Shown one piece after another: positions 29,865-39,778 of a stretch of DNA of 64,000 nt (position 1 is the first letter of the stretch; each line of letters opens with the position of its first letter). The translations under genes were made by a program, and so were the position numbers. The notes below the pieces were generated by a model, which was given only the letters and a program-made list of their open reading frames with translations, searched no databases and was not told the origin of the DNA. The stretch is from Bacteroidota bacterium (GTDB taxonomy: Bacteria; Bacteroidota; Bacteroidia; NS11-12g; UBA955). The DNA is taken from NCBI GenBank assembly GCA_030834125.1, contig JAURFW010000007.1:1-64000 (forward strand), in the 5' to 3' direction.

Positions 29865-31050
29865 GTAATTTATTAACTATAATATTCGCAATTTCTTGCT
29901 TGCTTTCCAAATTTGTTTCAATTTCATCTCCATTTTTATTAATCATAATAACCTGATTTGTTTCACTGGCAAACCCTGTTTTGGAAGATGGATTATTTAG
30001 TATAATGCAATCTAATTTTTTGTTATTCAATTTTTTAATTGCATTTTCTTTTGAGTTGTTTGTTTCTAATGCAAACCCAATTATACGTTGGCTTTTTGTT
30101 TTTCTTTCTGACAATGATTTTACGATATCAGGATTTTCTGCCCACTTAATCTCAAAATCTTTTCCTTCTTGTTTTTTGATTTTTTCAATTGCAACATTTT
30201 CTGGGCGATAATCAGCAACGGCTGCTGCCATTATAATTATATCCATCTTTGGCTGTAATTCCTTACATTTTTCGAACATGTCTAATGCTGTTTCTATTCG
30301 ATGAACGGAAATAGGATAGGTGGGTTCAAGATGAGTTGGCCCTAAAATAAGTTCTACTTCAGCACCTAGTTCCCATAATCTTTCCGCAATTGATATTCCC
30401 ATGAGGCCCGTACTGCGATTGCCAACAAACCTTACTGGATCAATAGGCTCGTGTGTAGGACCTGCGGTTATCAATACCTTTTTTTTATGCCACTGAGTAT
30501 CAGATGGATTAAAATATTCAATTATTTGATTAAATATTTCCTCTGGCTCTTGCATCCTTCCTTTACCGCTAAGTCCACTAGCTAATGGCCCTTCTGTCGC
30601 CTCCAGGATTTTATAATTATTGGATGCTAACCAACTTATATTTTCTTGAACAGAGGTCTCTTGATACATATCAAGATCCATAGCAGGAGCAATCCAAACG
30701 GGGCATCGTGCAGACATAATGGTTGTGGTTAATAAATTATCGCACATGCCATGAACTATTTTCCCCATTGTGTTAGATCCACAAGGAGCAATAACCATCA
30801 GATCAGCCCATAATCCAAGATTTACATGGTGATTCCACTCCCCAGTATCAGTATCGAAAAAATCAGTTAATACCTGTTTCTCGGATAATACTGACAAGGT
30901 TTTTTCAGTAACAAATTGAAGGGCATTCTCAGTGCAAATAATACCTACTTGTGCACCTTCGAGTTTTAAAAACCGAACCAATAGCGGAATTTTATATGCT
31001 GCAATTCCACCTGTTATACCCAATAATATATGTCGATTACGAAGTCGCAT
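29848..31050 (-). CDS. coaBC: Bifunctional phosphopantothenoylcysteine decarboxylase / phosphopantothenate-cysteine ligase
   Basis: A 400-residue flavoprotein performing two steps of coenzyme A synthesis. The CoaC half (about 1-185) has GITGGIAAYK, the active His in WNHHVNLGLW and the substrate-binding loop APAMDLDMY. The CoaB half (about 190-400) has VLITAGPTHEPIDPVRFVGN and GFALETN. In the CoaC flap, LASGLSGKGRM has Ser where E. coli has the catalytic Cys158, and the PxMN motif reads PAMD. It overlaps rpoZ by 14 bases. Confidence 0.95.
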   Translation of the reverse strand: MRLRNRHILLGITGGIAAYKIPLLVRFLKLEGAQVGIICTENALQFVTEKTLSVLSEKQVLTDFFDTDTGEWNHHVNLGLWADLMVIAPCGSNTMGKIVHGMCDNLLTTTIMSARCPVWIAPAMDLDMYQETSVQENISWLASNNYKILEATEGPLASGLSGKGRMQEPEEIFNQIIEYFNPSDTQWHKKKVLITAGPTHEPIDPVRFVGNRSTGLMGISIAERLWELGAEVELILGPTHLEPTYPISVHRIETALDMFEKCKELQPKMDIIIMAAAVADYRPENVAIEKIKKQEGKDFEIKWAENPDIVKSLSERKTKSQRIIGFALETNNSKENAIKKLNNKKLDCIILNNPSSKTGFASETNQVIMINKNGDEIETNLESKQEIANIIVNKLHDWIF

Positions 31051-31357
31051 CTTCAGAGGCGTCGGGCAATCTCCAATATGTTTTACCCTCTTTGAATTCC
31101 TCTGTAGCTAATAACGTAGGTTTTGGCATTCTTTCGTACATCAAAGAGATTTCAATTTGCTCTCTGTTTTCTTGTACTTCTTCCAAATTGTCGCTGTCAT
31201 GAGCAAAAGGCTCAAGTCGGTTTTTGAGCTCCTCTTTTTGCTTTTCAGCAATTTGATTTGCTCTTCTTGAAATGATTGCCGCACTTAAGTAAACATTGTT
31301 TGTTTCATGTTCTAATTGTTGTAAATTGCGGGTTTCTGCGTTAGTATGCTTATCCAT
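31037..31357 (-). CDS. rpoZ: RNA polymerase omega subunit (Rpb6-like, Bacteroidota type)
   Basis: A 106-residue protein. The motif NVYLSAAIISRRANQIAEKQKEEL corresponds to the conserved omega/Rpb6 helix that clamps the beta' C terminus. The acidic second half ends with FKEGKTYWRLPDASED, where omega contacts the polymerase. Location between bamD and coaBC is the standard Bacteroidota arrangement. Confidence 0.9.
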   Translation of the reverse strand: MDKHTNAETRNLQQLEHETNNVYLSAAIISRRANQIAEKQKEELKNRLEPFAHDSDNLEEVQENREQIEISLMYERMPKPTLLATEEFKEGKTYWRLPDASEDATS

Positions 31358-31361
31358 AGTA

Positions 31362-32171
31362 CTATAGTAATTCTTCTAATTTATTGATTTTTTCCGTAGC
31401 GTTTTCTGCCATTTCTTTTACTTCTGAATAGTGTTGGCTAGCGCTGTTATTGTTGTATAAATAATCTTCGAAGTTGATTAATACTTCTTTGAATCTTTCA
31501 ATTTTTTTGCTCGTGATACTATTATCAGCATATAGGTATTGTGCATGAACCATAATATACTCCAATTCTTCTCGCTGAATAATATCAGGGTAAATTTTCA
31601 CAGTATTTCTTGCCGCAGTAACTGCAGATTGATATTCACCCATTCGGTAATATTGTATTACCATATTGTATTCCTTTTTTTGTAATCTATGACGCAAGTC
31701 GTCGATCAAATCATTGCATTTTTCGGTATATGACGACTCAGGGTAGTAATTAGTGAATAATTGTAACGCTTCAATTACAGCATTAGTTTCGGACTGGTCG
31801 AGATCGGAAGGACCCACAGTCAAAAAATCACAATAAAGAGCCATATATGCACATTCAATCGCTCTTTTATTTTGAGTGAAGTTTTCAGTGTAGTCTTTGA
31901 ATATCAATGATGCATATGAGTAATCTCTTAATCCATAGTAGCACTGCGCGATATGATAATAAACATTTTCTAAGCTATCTCTATTGCCATACATGTCTCT
32001 CAATTGCTCGAAAAGTTGTACCGACTTCAAGTACTCTTTTTCACTAAACTTTTTCATAGCCATTTTGTATTTATCAGAACGGTCGTTTCCCTTGTAAATT
32101 TTCTGATATTCACCACAAGAGAACAAGCCGATCACGAATATTGTTAAATATAAACTTTTAACTATGCGCAT
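31362..32171 (-). CDS. bamD: Outer membrane protein assembly lipoprotein BamD
   Basis: A TPR lipoprotein of the BAM complex. The ATG at 32171 gives a clear lipoprotein signal (RIVKSLYLTIFVIGLFSC, Cys at 19 being the lipid site), so I prefer it to the in-frame TTG 27 bases upstream. TPR helices run through the mature part (KYKMAMKKFSEKEYLKSVQLF; YHIAQCYYGLRDYSYASLIF; AALYC-like repeats). It is followed by rpoZ after 4 bases. Confidence 0.93.
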   Translation of the reverse strand: MRIVKSLYLTIFVIGLFSCGEYQKIYKGNDRSDKYKMAMKKFSEKEYLKSVQLFEQLRDMYGNRDSLENVYYHIAQCYYGLRDYSYASLIFKDYTENFTQNKRAIECAYMALYCDFLTVGPSDLDQSETNAVIEALQLFTNYYPESSYTEKCNDLIDDLRHRLQKKEYNMVIQYYRMGEYQSAVTAARNTVKIYPDIIQREELEYIMVHAQYLYADNSITSKKIERFKEVLINFEDYLYNNNSASQHYSEVKEMAENATEKINKLEELL

Positions 32172-32179
32172 TGAACCTG

Positions 32180-32187
32180 CAAATATA
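32180..32187 (-). promoter_or_regulatory. Candidate -7 box for the bamD operon
   Basis: Minus-strand TATATTTG, an exact TAnnTTTG match, ends 8 bases before the bamD ATG. It would drive bamD-rpoZ-coaBC-DUF4835-aroB-aroA with almost no leader. It also overlaps the alternative upstream TTG start region, which argues against that start. Confidence 0.45.
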
Positions 32188-32235
32188 AGGATTTTCAATG
32201 GCTTTTAGTAGTGATTTATGTGCCCTTTAATTAAG

Positions 32236-35154
32236 TTATTTTTTCAGTCCTCGATAAACAATTTCCAAAAGCTTTCCCCGATATCCTTTTTTTGCTAAAT
32301 AATTAGGTCCTCCGTAAGGGAATGTTCTGTTTGATAAGAAAATAAATATTAATTTTTCTTTGGGATCTGCCCATGCCCATGCGCCAGTAAATCCAGAGTG
32401 CCCAAATAATCGAAGCGGTGCATAGTCAAAAACATTATTCCATTTTAATTCATTATTTTTTTTCAAATTTGGAAAACCGTTCGGTTTATCAAAGCCTAAT
32501 CCCCGGTAATTATTGCCGTCCAAATAGGTTTTAGTAAATTGTCCAATGGTTCTAGGTTTTAAAAATTTTTTATTTTCCCAAGTTCCACCATTCACAAGCA
32601 TTTGCATAATTACCGCCAACTCCTCCGTTGTACTAAATAAACCTGCATTGCCGGCCACACCTCCTAATAATAATGAGCTAGGATCATGCACAATTCCTTC
32701 GATCCTTCCTCGTTCCAAAACAGTCGAGATTTCAGTTGGTGCACAACGTGTTATCAATCCCTTTTTCCAAGGGTTGAATGTTGTTAATTTCAATCCTAAT
32801 GGTTCATAATATACAGAATCTACATATTTATCTAAATCCACACCTGTTATGGATTCTACCCATTTCCCTAATATAATTGCATTCAAGTCGGAGTATACAT
32901 ATTTACCAATATTATCAACTTTTAATTCGGCAATTTTAATCCAGTCCCAAACGGAATCAGACCATCGTTTTTCAGTAAAAACTTGTGAACTCAGTAGTAA
33001 ATGTTTTTCTTCATCAAATTCAAAATCAGGGGTAGTCCAATATCTGTAAGACTTATCCTTAATAATATCAGAAGCCAATGGTAGAAATGGTACAAGTCCT
33101 GATTGATGTGTTAGGAACCTATATATAGGGGTCTCACTCCACGAATTGCTATCTAAATCCTTCCAATATGTTCTAATCGAATTTCTTAGGTCGATCTTCT
33201 GTTCTTCAACAACTTTCATAACGGCGATAGTCATGGCAGCAACCTTCGTTACACTAGCAATGTCGTATAACGTAGATTCATTCGAACTATATTTTGAATT
33301 ACTTACGGGATATCCACCTCGCGATTCTTTGTATGCGATTTTCCCATTTTTAATAACCAATAATTCTGACGATTGCGACACATTATTGAGAAGAATACTA
33401 TCCATAATCCCCGCTAAAGATTCAGATTCATCACAATAGAAGCCTAATTTGAGTGGGTTTTCTTTTTCCCAAATAGATTTTTTTCGGGGGATGTTTCTCG
33501 CGTTATTATCAAATAACATTCCAAGTTTTACAGGACTACTTAATGATCTATTTGGAGCTAGTCCTCCAAAGATTTTATCAACTGCGGCTTCTAAAAAGTC
33601 ATTACCCGTTTCCCATCCTAAAATTAAGGGAATATTACATTCCAAATCTTGCAGTGCATACACATTTCCACAATGAATAAATGCAGAATTATTTGAGTAT
33701 GGAAGTAGAGATAGAACAGATTTTAACAAAGCTGGAATTTCTCGGGTTAATGGACCAAACATTTTTTGATCCCCGTTTATAAGTATGCATTTTTTTGCTC
33801 GTTTTATTTGAGATATGACATCTTCTGGAGAAGAATTGTTTATCCAGTGTACCTGTGATATACTGTGGTACTTGCATCGGTTTAAAAAAGCATCTGGAAT
33901 GGTTCGTCCGAAATTGAAAATATCTAATGTATCATCGAATTCTTTCCATGGAAAACCATTGGATTTTCCGTAGAATTGAATACTTTCTCTGGCAGATTTT
34001 TCGCTGTGATTTAATGAATTAAGATCGGAATAGATATTATTGATTTGAGAGAATTTATTTTTTGGAATGCTTAATCCTAAATCATATTTATTATTAAGAA
34101 TGCGGAAAACAGTTTTAGCAAGTTTAACGCTATCGAATTCACCGTTCTGATATAAATCATAAGCTTTATTTATTATTCCTTCTGGGTCACCTGGCATGCA
34201 TAAAATATCATTACCCGCTTCTAATGCTTTAATTCCGGCAGTTATGGGATCAAAATGTTTAGAAATTCCATGCATATTAAGGGCATCGGTAATAATTAAG
34301 CCCTCAAAACCAAGATCTTCTCTTAAAAGACTGGTAATTACCTTTTTTGATAGAGATGTTGGTGTTGAAGTTTCGTCTAGAAATGGAATTTCTAAATGTG
34401 CCACCATTATTGACTTTACTCCTTCATCGATTAGTTTATTAAATGGTGCTAAATCTTTTTTAATAGATTTTTTATCATGAGTAACGTGTGGTAGTTCTAA
34501 ATGAGAATCTGCAATGGTATTCCCATGGCCCGGGAAATGTTTGGCACATCCCCAAACGCCTGCACTTTCCATCCCTTTATTATAAGCAGATGCTTGTTCT
34601 CCAATTTTGGTAGGATTATCACCGAAGCTTCTAAACCCAATAATGGGATTGTTAGGGTTACTATTTACATCTACAACAGGCCCGAAGTTTATATGAACTC
34701 CAAGTTTTTTAAGTTGTTGCCCAATTTCTTTTCCCGTTAAATATGAAGTTTCTAAATCATCTATGGCTCCAAGAGTCATTGCATAAGGGAATTTCTTTAC
34801 ATGATCTAATCTCATTGACGGCCCCCACTCGGCATCCATTCCAATAATTAATGGCGTTTTTGCTTGTTGTTGATAGAAGTTTACAGCATGTAAATGTGTT
34901 GTTGGAGTACCTTGAAAGAATATTAAACTTCCTACTTCAAGTTTTTCAACTGCATAAATTACTTTATTGTCTAATTCAGGGGTACGGGTCCATACCGGAA
35001 TCATAAGTGTTTGAGCTACCATTTGTTTGAATGTTAGCTTTTTCATTATGCTGTCTACCCATTGTTGTTGGCTTTGGCCCGACAAAATATTTGTGCCAGC
35101 GAGGGACAATATTAATGTTAATGAAAAATAAACTGTACGTTGCCAAAACCACAT
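32236..35154 (-). CDS. Fusion of GH3 beta-N-acetylglucosaminidase-like and beta-lactamase-type serine hydrolase domains
   Basis: About 972 residues from the ATG at 35154, which gives a signal peptide (WFWQRTVYFSLTLILSLAGT); an in-frame TTG lies 15 bases upstream. The GH3 part (about 30-400) has KHFPGHGNTIADSHLELP and the nucleophile Asp in ITDALNMHGI. A GH3 C-terminal-like region follows. The second enzyme (about 590-970) has SxxK (DIASVTKVAAM), YSDLNAIILG as the YxN motif and HSGFTG as the third motif. The combination points to periplasmic peptidoglycan recycling or remodelling; substrates are inferred. Confidence 0.92.
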   Translation of the reverse strand: MWFWQRTVYFSLTLILSLAGTNILSGQSQQQWVDSIMKKLTFKQMVAQTLMIPVWTRTPELDNKVIYAVEKLEVGSLIFFQGTPTTHLHAVNFYQQQAKTPLIIGMDAEWGPSMRLDHVKKFPYAMTLGAIDDLETSYLTGKEIGQQLKKLGVHINFGPVVDVNSNPNNPIIGFRSFGDNPTKIGEQASAYNKGMESAGVWGCAKHFPGHGNTIADSHLELPHVTHDKKSIKKDLAPFNKLIDEGVKSIMVAHLEIPFLDETSTPTSLSKKVITSLLREDLGFEGLIITDALNMHGISKHFDPITAGIKALEAGNDILCMPGDPEGIINKAYDLYQNGEFDSVKLAKTVFRILNNKYDLGLSIPKNKFSQINNIYSDLNSLNHSEKSARESIQFYGKSNGFPWKEFDDTLDIFNFGRTIPDAFLNRCKYHSISQVHWINNSSPEDVISQIKRAKKCILINGDQKMFGPLTREIPALLKSVLSLLPYSNNSAFIHCGNVYALQDLECNIPLILGWETGNDFLEAAVDKIFGGLAPNRSLSSPVKLGMLFDNNARNIPRKKSIWEKENPLKLGFYCDESESLAGIMDSILLNNVSQSSELLVIKNGKIAYKESRGGYPVSNSKYSSNESTLYDIASVTKVAAMTIAVMKVVEEQKIDLRNSIRTYWKDLDSNSWSETPIYRFLTHQSGLVPFLPLASDIIKDKSYRYWTTPDFEFDEEKHLLLSSQVFTEKRWSDSVWDWIKIAELKVDNIGKYVYSDLNAIILGKWVESITGVDLDKYVDSVYYEPLGLKLTTFNPWKKGLITRCAPTEISTVLERGRIEGIVHDPSSLLLGGVAGNAGLFSTTEELAVIMQMLVNGGTWENKKFLKPRTIGQFTKTYLDGNNYRGLGFDKPNGFPNLKKNNELKWNNVFDYAPLRLFGHSGFTGAWAWADPKEKLIFIFLSNRTFPYGGPNYLAKKGYRGKLLEIVYRGLKK

Positions 35155-35232
35155 ATTGCAAATGAACAAAAATTAATTTGTAAGAAATTTGTGATTCTGT
35201 ATTTGTGGAAGGAATGTGGAGTTTTTTGGGTG

Positions 35233-38200
35233 CTAGGTGCTAGCTAACCTCCCCAACTTCTCCATCTGCGCAACCTCAATGGCAATTACTCCGAAATCCT
35301 CAATTACAGAACCCCATATCCTGTAAACACCTCTTCCTTTAAAAGGATAGGCTCTTACAATAGGAGGAAAATGTACTGAATCAAAAAAGTAACCATCTCG
35401 GTCTAGCCATGTGCCAAAATTCATCTCTTTCCCACCAATGGTTTTTGTTGGCTTTACTGTGACTAAATATCCTTCTATATAAACTGATTTTCCAAGCAAC
35501 TTATGCAAAGATTTACTTCTGATTTTTGATTCGGGAATATTGTCTGGAGCCACTAAAGTGAATGGGCTGCAAAGAGTAAATCCTAATAGCTCGTGCTCAT
35601 CGTTGGCAATTTCTAACGCACTATCCTCCAGATTTGGAAGCTTTATCTCTTTGGGTTTCTCGGTGAATAATAAATTTACACCTTCAATCTTTTTCTTTTC
35701 TGCATACAGCGAATGAGCTTCCCAAAGTAGCTCTCGTCTAGATTTTTGCGTAAATCGGAATGCCTGAATACGAATCAGGATTTTTAATTGTTCTAAACCG
35801 GGGTTGCAACGAATTTTAAAATCAAACAAATCTTCAAATGCTCGTTTTTTACGCTCTTGAACAATTTTATCTATTAATCCTCTCTCGAGACTCTGTACTA
35901 ATCCCATGCCTAACCACAAAGTGGTGTCTTGGATTCTACTTAAATAATTGCTGTGATTTACGCAGGGCTCCTGTATGTTGGCGCCGCACATCCTTGCCGC
36001 ATGTACGTAAAATTCGGTTCTATAGAACCCACCAAAGTTATTAATCACTGCGGTATAAAATTCCAAAGGAAAGTATGTTTTTAAATATAAACTTTGGTAG
36101 CTTTCAACCGCATAGCTAGCACTATGCCCTTTAGCAAAGCTATATCCTGCAAAGCTTTCAATTTGTTTCCAAACTTCCGCAATGAGATTGAAAGGATGCT
36201 TCTTCTTTGTTGCTTTCTCAAAAAACTGATCTTTTACTCGCTGAAATTCACTTTTACTACGAAATTTACCACTCATTCCACGTCGTAAAACATCACTTTC
36301 TGCCAAACTCAAGCCAGCGAACTCGTGAGCAACGCGTATTACATCCTCTTGGTACACCATTATGCCATATGTCTCTGGCATAATCTGTTGCATAATGGGG
36401 TGGGCTTCCGCACGCTTCTTAGGTTCTATGTGCCTTTCAATAAAAGTTCGCATCATTCCACTTCTTGCGACACCAGGGCGAATAACACTGCTGGCCGCAA
36501 CTAATGTTAAATAGTCGCTACACCTTAATTTTATAAGTAGTTGTCGCATAGCCGGACTTTCCACATAAAAGCATCCCGTAGTATTGCCAATTGCAATCAA
36601 TCGAGCAATTTTCGGATCTGATTTAAACTCTTGAATACGGTGGGCATCTACTTCTATCTTTTTATTTTCTTTGATGTATATAACAGCATCTTTTATGTGT
36701 CCCAGTCCGCGTTGACTCAGGATATCGAATTTTGCTAATCCCAAATCTTCTGCTTCTAACATGCTGAATTGTACAGCCGGGAAGCCCTTTGGTGGTAGGT
36801 CAAGTGCGGAATAGTGAAAGATACTCTTCTCACTAATTAAAATTCCTCCTACATGCAAACTTCTGTAGTTTGGAAGATCGTGAATTTTATGTGCGTGTTT
36901 TAAAATTTCTTCATAAAGCGTTTCTTTATCCTCAAATTCAACTCCTTCAACCTCAAAATCGGATTGTAATACTCGTTCACGAGGACGGTGTCCTATTCCT
37001 GGTGTGCTATAGATTGAGTTTTTGCTAGGAGTAAAACGTTGGAAGTTTTTCTGTGAATAATACGAAGGACGTTCCAGTAAAGCATCTATTTCTTCTTTGG
37101 GGATGCCATAAACTTTACCCAACTCACGAACTACCGCATTGGTTTGAAATGTATTATATGTGGCTAATAATGCCGCGTGTTGTGAACCGTATTTGTTAAT
37201 AATATACCCAGTAACTGTGTCTCGATCTTGCCAAGAAAAATCAATGTCGAAGTCGGGCGGACTGCTTCTGAATGGGTTGATAAAACGTTCAAAATACAGA
37301 TCTAAATCCATAGGATCTACATCGGTAATGCGCAAGCAATAGGCGACCATACTGTTGGCTCCACTTCCTCTTCCTACATAAAAGAATCCTTTTTCTCTAG
37401 CGAATCTACATATGTCCCAGTTAATCAAGAAATAAGCCGTGAAGCCAAGTTCATAAATTAACTTCATTTCTTTTTCTAGTCTTTCGGTGGTCTTGAAAGT
37501 GTATTTGGGATATCGATATTTCATTCCTTCAAATGCCAACTCTCGCATCAATCGGTAATCCTCATCAATGTCGCCGGTGAAGGTTTTTTTATTTTGGGGG
37601 ATGTTAAGCTCAAACGACCAGCTGTCTTTGTCGAGAATTTTTTGGGCGTTAGATAAAAGGGTGTGGCTATTTTTGAATTTTGTTATTAATTCTGAATAGG
37701 GAAGGAGTATATCGTGTTTAAAGCCGAGTGCTGTGGGTTTGAGTTTAGTAAGCAAGCAATTGTGGGCAATACATCTTAGAAGCATGTGCGTATGCCAATC
37801 GTCATGGCTTCGTAGGGTTGCTCTATGATAAGCGATTAGGCGTTGGGGTTGTTTTTTCCAATGTGACAGAGGGACTCTTCGTAAATCTCGGTGTGTAACT
37901 GCTATGAATGCACCTGTGCTTAAGTCGTTTGCTTGTAAGCCAGAAACTTTATAAAAGGGATAAACAATGCTTACGTCTTCCATGGCTTTAGGAGCAAAAG
38001 GGAATGGGGTGTTCTGGTGTATATGATGGGTGAGAAACTCATTCATTTTAGCGAACCCATCTTGTGTGTTTGCAATAAGAACATAAAGGGGCTCATCGCC
38101 ATTGCGTACTTCCGCGCCTATCAGCGCGTGCACCTGAGAGTGCTTTTGCGCTTCTCGCAAAAAATTACTCGCTCCACTTACGTTATTAATGTCAGCTAAT

Positions 38201-38319
38201 AGCACTGAAACGGGCTGTTTCAATAAATCTGACTGGCTTTGGGCCCAACGAATAATATCCTCAGGACTCATAAGTCCGTATCTAAGACTAAAGTAAGAAT
38301 GGCAATGGTAGAGTATCAT
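35233..38319 (-). CDS. Short DnaE-type DNA polymerase III alpha subunit (DnaE2/ImuC-like)
   Basis: About 1028 residues from the ATG at 38319 (MILYHCHSYFSLRYG); a TTG 18 bases upstream is in frame. It has an N-terminal PHP domain (HCHSYFSL), the C-family palm with catalytic Asp pair in PPDFDIDFSWQDR, the thumb/finger region (GRGSGANSMVAYCL, SYAVESYQSLYLKTYFP), helix-hairpin-helix and an OB fold near 940-1010 (KSVYIEGYLVTVKPT). It is shorter than replicative DnaE and resembles the second, error-prone type. No ImuA/ImuB or LexA gene adjoins it, so a mutagenic role is unproven. Confidence 0.88.
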   Translation of the reverse strand: MILYHCHSYFSLRYGLMSPEDIIRWAQSQSDLLKQPVSVLLADINNVSGASNFLREAQKHSQVHALIGAEVRNGDEPLYVLIANTQDGFAKMNEFLTHHIHQNTPFPFAPKAMEDVSIVYPFYKVSGLQANDLSTGAFIAVTHRDLRRVPLSHWKKQPQRLIAYHRATLRSHDDWHTHMLLRCIAHNCLLTKLKPTALGFKHDILLPYSELITKFKNSHTLLSNAQKILDKDSWSFELNIPQNKKTFTGDIDEDYRLMRELAFEGMKYRYPKYTFKTTERLEKEMKLIYELGFTAYFLINWDICRFAREKGFFYVGRGSGANSMVAYCLRITDVDPMDLDLYFERFINPFRSSPPDFDIDFSWQDRDTVTGYIINKYGSQHAALLATYNTFQTNAVVRELGKVYGIPKEEIDALLERPSYYSQKNFQRFTPSKNSIYSTPGIGHRPRERVLQSDFEVEGVEFEDKETLYEEILKHAHKIHDLPNYRSLHVGGILISEKSIFHYSALDLPPKGFPAVQFSMLEAEDLGLAKFDILSQRGLGHIKDAVIYIKENKKIEVDAHRIQEFKSDPKIARLIAIGNTTGCFYVESPAMRQLLIKLRCSDYLTLVAASSVIRPGVARSGMMRTFIERHIEPKKRAEAHPIMQQIMPETYGIMVYQEDVIRVAHEFAGLSLAESDVLRRGMSGKFRSKSEFQRVKDQFFEKATKKKHPFNLIAEVWKQIESFAGYSFAKGHSASYAVESYQSLYLKTYFPLEFYTAVINNFGGFYRTEFYVHAARMCGANIQEPCVNHSNYLSRIQDTTLWLGMGLVQSLERGLIDKIVQERKKRAFEDLFDFKIRCNPGLEQLKILIRIQAFRFTQKSRRELLWEAHSLYAEKKKIEGVNLLFTEKPKEIKLPNLEDSALEIANDEHELLGFTLCSPFTLVAPDNIPESKIRSKSLHKLLGKSVYIEGYLVTVKPTKTIGGKEMNFGTWLDRDGYFFDSVHFPPIVRAYPFKGRGVYRIWGSVIEDFGVIAIEVAQMEKLGRLAST

Positions 38320-38507
38320 TGATAAAAATATTGACAATTATTTGCTAATAATATAATCAATATTTTTTAAGATAGGAATTTTTATTGGGTTGCTAGGGCT
38401 TCTGGTGTTATCTCAAGGGTCTGGACTTTTAACGACGAAAACTTCAAATAAAATTAACACTAAAACTTTACTCTAAACAACGAAGTCTCTACCGCGAAGA
38501 GCTAAAG

Positions 38508-39767
38508 CTACTTCACCACCTCATCGCCATCTAACATAGTTTTTGCGATAGACATGCTTGGCTCTGTGATTACTTCGTCTCCGATTTTTAGGCCATCTGT
38601 ACATTCAAAATAATCTAAATCTTGAATCCCAGTTTTAACCATAACAGCAATTGCCTTACCATCGCGATAAACAAAAACCCAAGAGGCACCATCTTTCTGC
38701 TCTTTAGCTTTCTTTCCTGTAAATGGCACCCTTGAAGTTAATGCAGAAATTGGCATGCCAACCACATCTTTTCGAACAGTAGTTTTAATATCTGCAGATG
38801 CGGTCATACCTGGTAAAAGTGGTTGAGGCTTATTCTTTGTTATTAAATGCTGATACGACCCCTTGTCTATCCTTATCTTAACAGTATAATTAGTTACCTG
38901 CTCGTTAATATCTTGTGCTGCATTGAACTTTGCAGAGTTTGCAATTTCTGTAACAATTCCTTTAAAAATTTGATCATTATATGCGTCTATTCTAATATCT
39001 GCACTATCGCCAATTTTTACACGCACAATGTCATTTTCATTGATATTAACCTCTACCTCCATGGTTTGTAGGTTAGAAATTCGCATAATTTCTGTTCCTG
39101 CCATTTGTGCTGTACCTACAACACGTTCTCCTTTTTCACTACTTAACTGAGTTACTACACCATCCTCTGGTGCATATATTCGCGTTCTCCCTAAGGTTTT
39201 TTGACCCTCATCTAAACGCGCGGTTAAACTCTTTACATTAAATGACGAGGCAAGCCTATTTTTTTCTGCCACCGTTGCCTCAGTTTTTTGCTGCTCAAAT
39301 TGAATCTTGGCATTTTCCCAATCTTGGTCACTTATTACCTTTTCTTCATGCAACTTTTTTTGTCTGTCAAACATTGTTTTCCCAATATTTAGAGCTGCTT
39401 TAGCTCTTATTTCTTGGGCCTCTGCACCTGATAAAGAGGCTTTTGCATTATCTAAATTAGCTTGTAACTGATTTAATGTAGTTAGATAAATTTCTGGATT
39501 TATAGTAAGTAAAAGCTGACCTTGTCTCACCGTATCACCTTCGTTTACATACATTTCAGTAATCTCTCCACTAACATCCGCACTGATTTTAACTTCCTTT
39601 TCTGGTTGAATTTTCCCCGTTACACTCACTACTTCCACAATAGTTTTTGCCACTATTTTTTCGGTTTCTACCTTCAATGGTTTTTTGCCGCCTTTGAATA
39701 TCGAAGCTAAAATTATCAGCACAGCTAGAGTTGATAATGAAATCCATATTAGTTTTTTATTTTTCAT
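38508..39767 (-). CDS. Periplasmic adaptor (membrane fusion protein), MacA/RND type
   Basis: A 419-residue adaptor linking an inner-membrane pump to a TolC-like channel. One N-terminal membrane anchor (about 6-24), lipoyl halves (VSVTGKIQPEKEVKISADVSGEI; later IYAPEDGVVTQL), a long coiled-coil hairpin (about 95-200) and beta-barrel domains follow. It lies 11 bases downstream of the TolC-like gene. No pump gene follows: next downstream on the same strand is the DnaE-like gene after ~190 bases with no recognisable feature. Confidence 0.92.
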   Translation of the reverse strand: MKNKKLIWISLSTLAVLIILASIFKGGKKPLKVETEKIVAKTIVEVVSVTGKIQPEKEVKISADVSGEITEMYVNEGDTVRQGQLLLTINPEIYLTTLNQLQANLDNAKASLSGAEAQEIRAKAALNIGKTMFDRQKKLHEEKVISDQDWENAKIQFEQQKTEATVAEKNRLASSFNVKSLTARLDEGQKTLGRTRIYAPEDGVVTQLSSEKGERVVGTAQMAGTEIMRISNLQTMEVEVNINENDIVRVKIGDSADIRIDAYNDQIFKGIVTEIANSAKFNAAQDINEQVTNYTVKIRIDKGSYQHLITKNKPQPLLPGMTASADIKTTVRKDVVGMPISALTSRVPFTGKKAKEQKDGASWVFVYRDGKAIAVMVKTGIQDLDYFECTDGLKIGDEVITEPSMSIAKTMLDGDEVVK

Positions 39768-39778
39768 CCTTGTTTCTC

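Noticed and set aside
38320-38507. Possible small gene or RNA between the adaptor and the DnaE-like gene
   Set aside because: No open frame with a plausible start, no hairpin with a T-run and no promoter-like box better than one mismatch; left as unexplained A+T-rich spacer.
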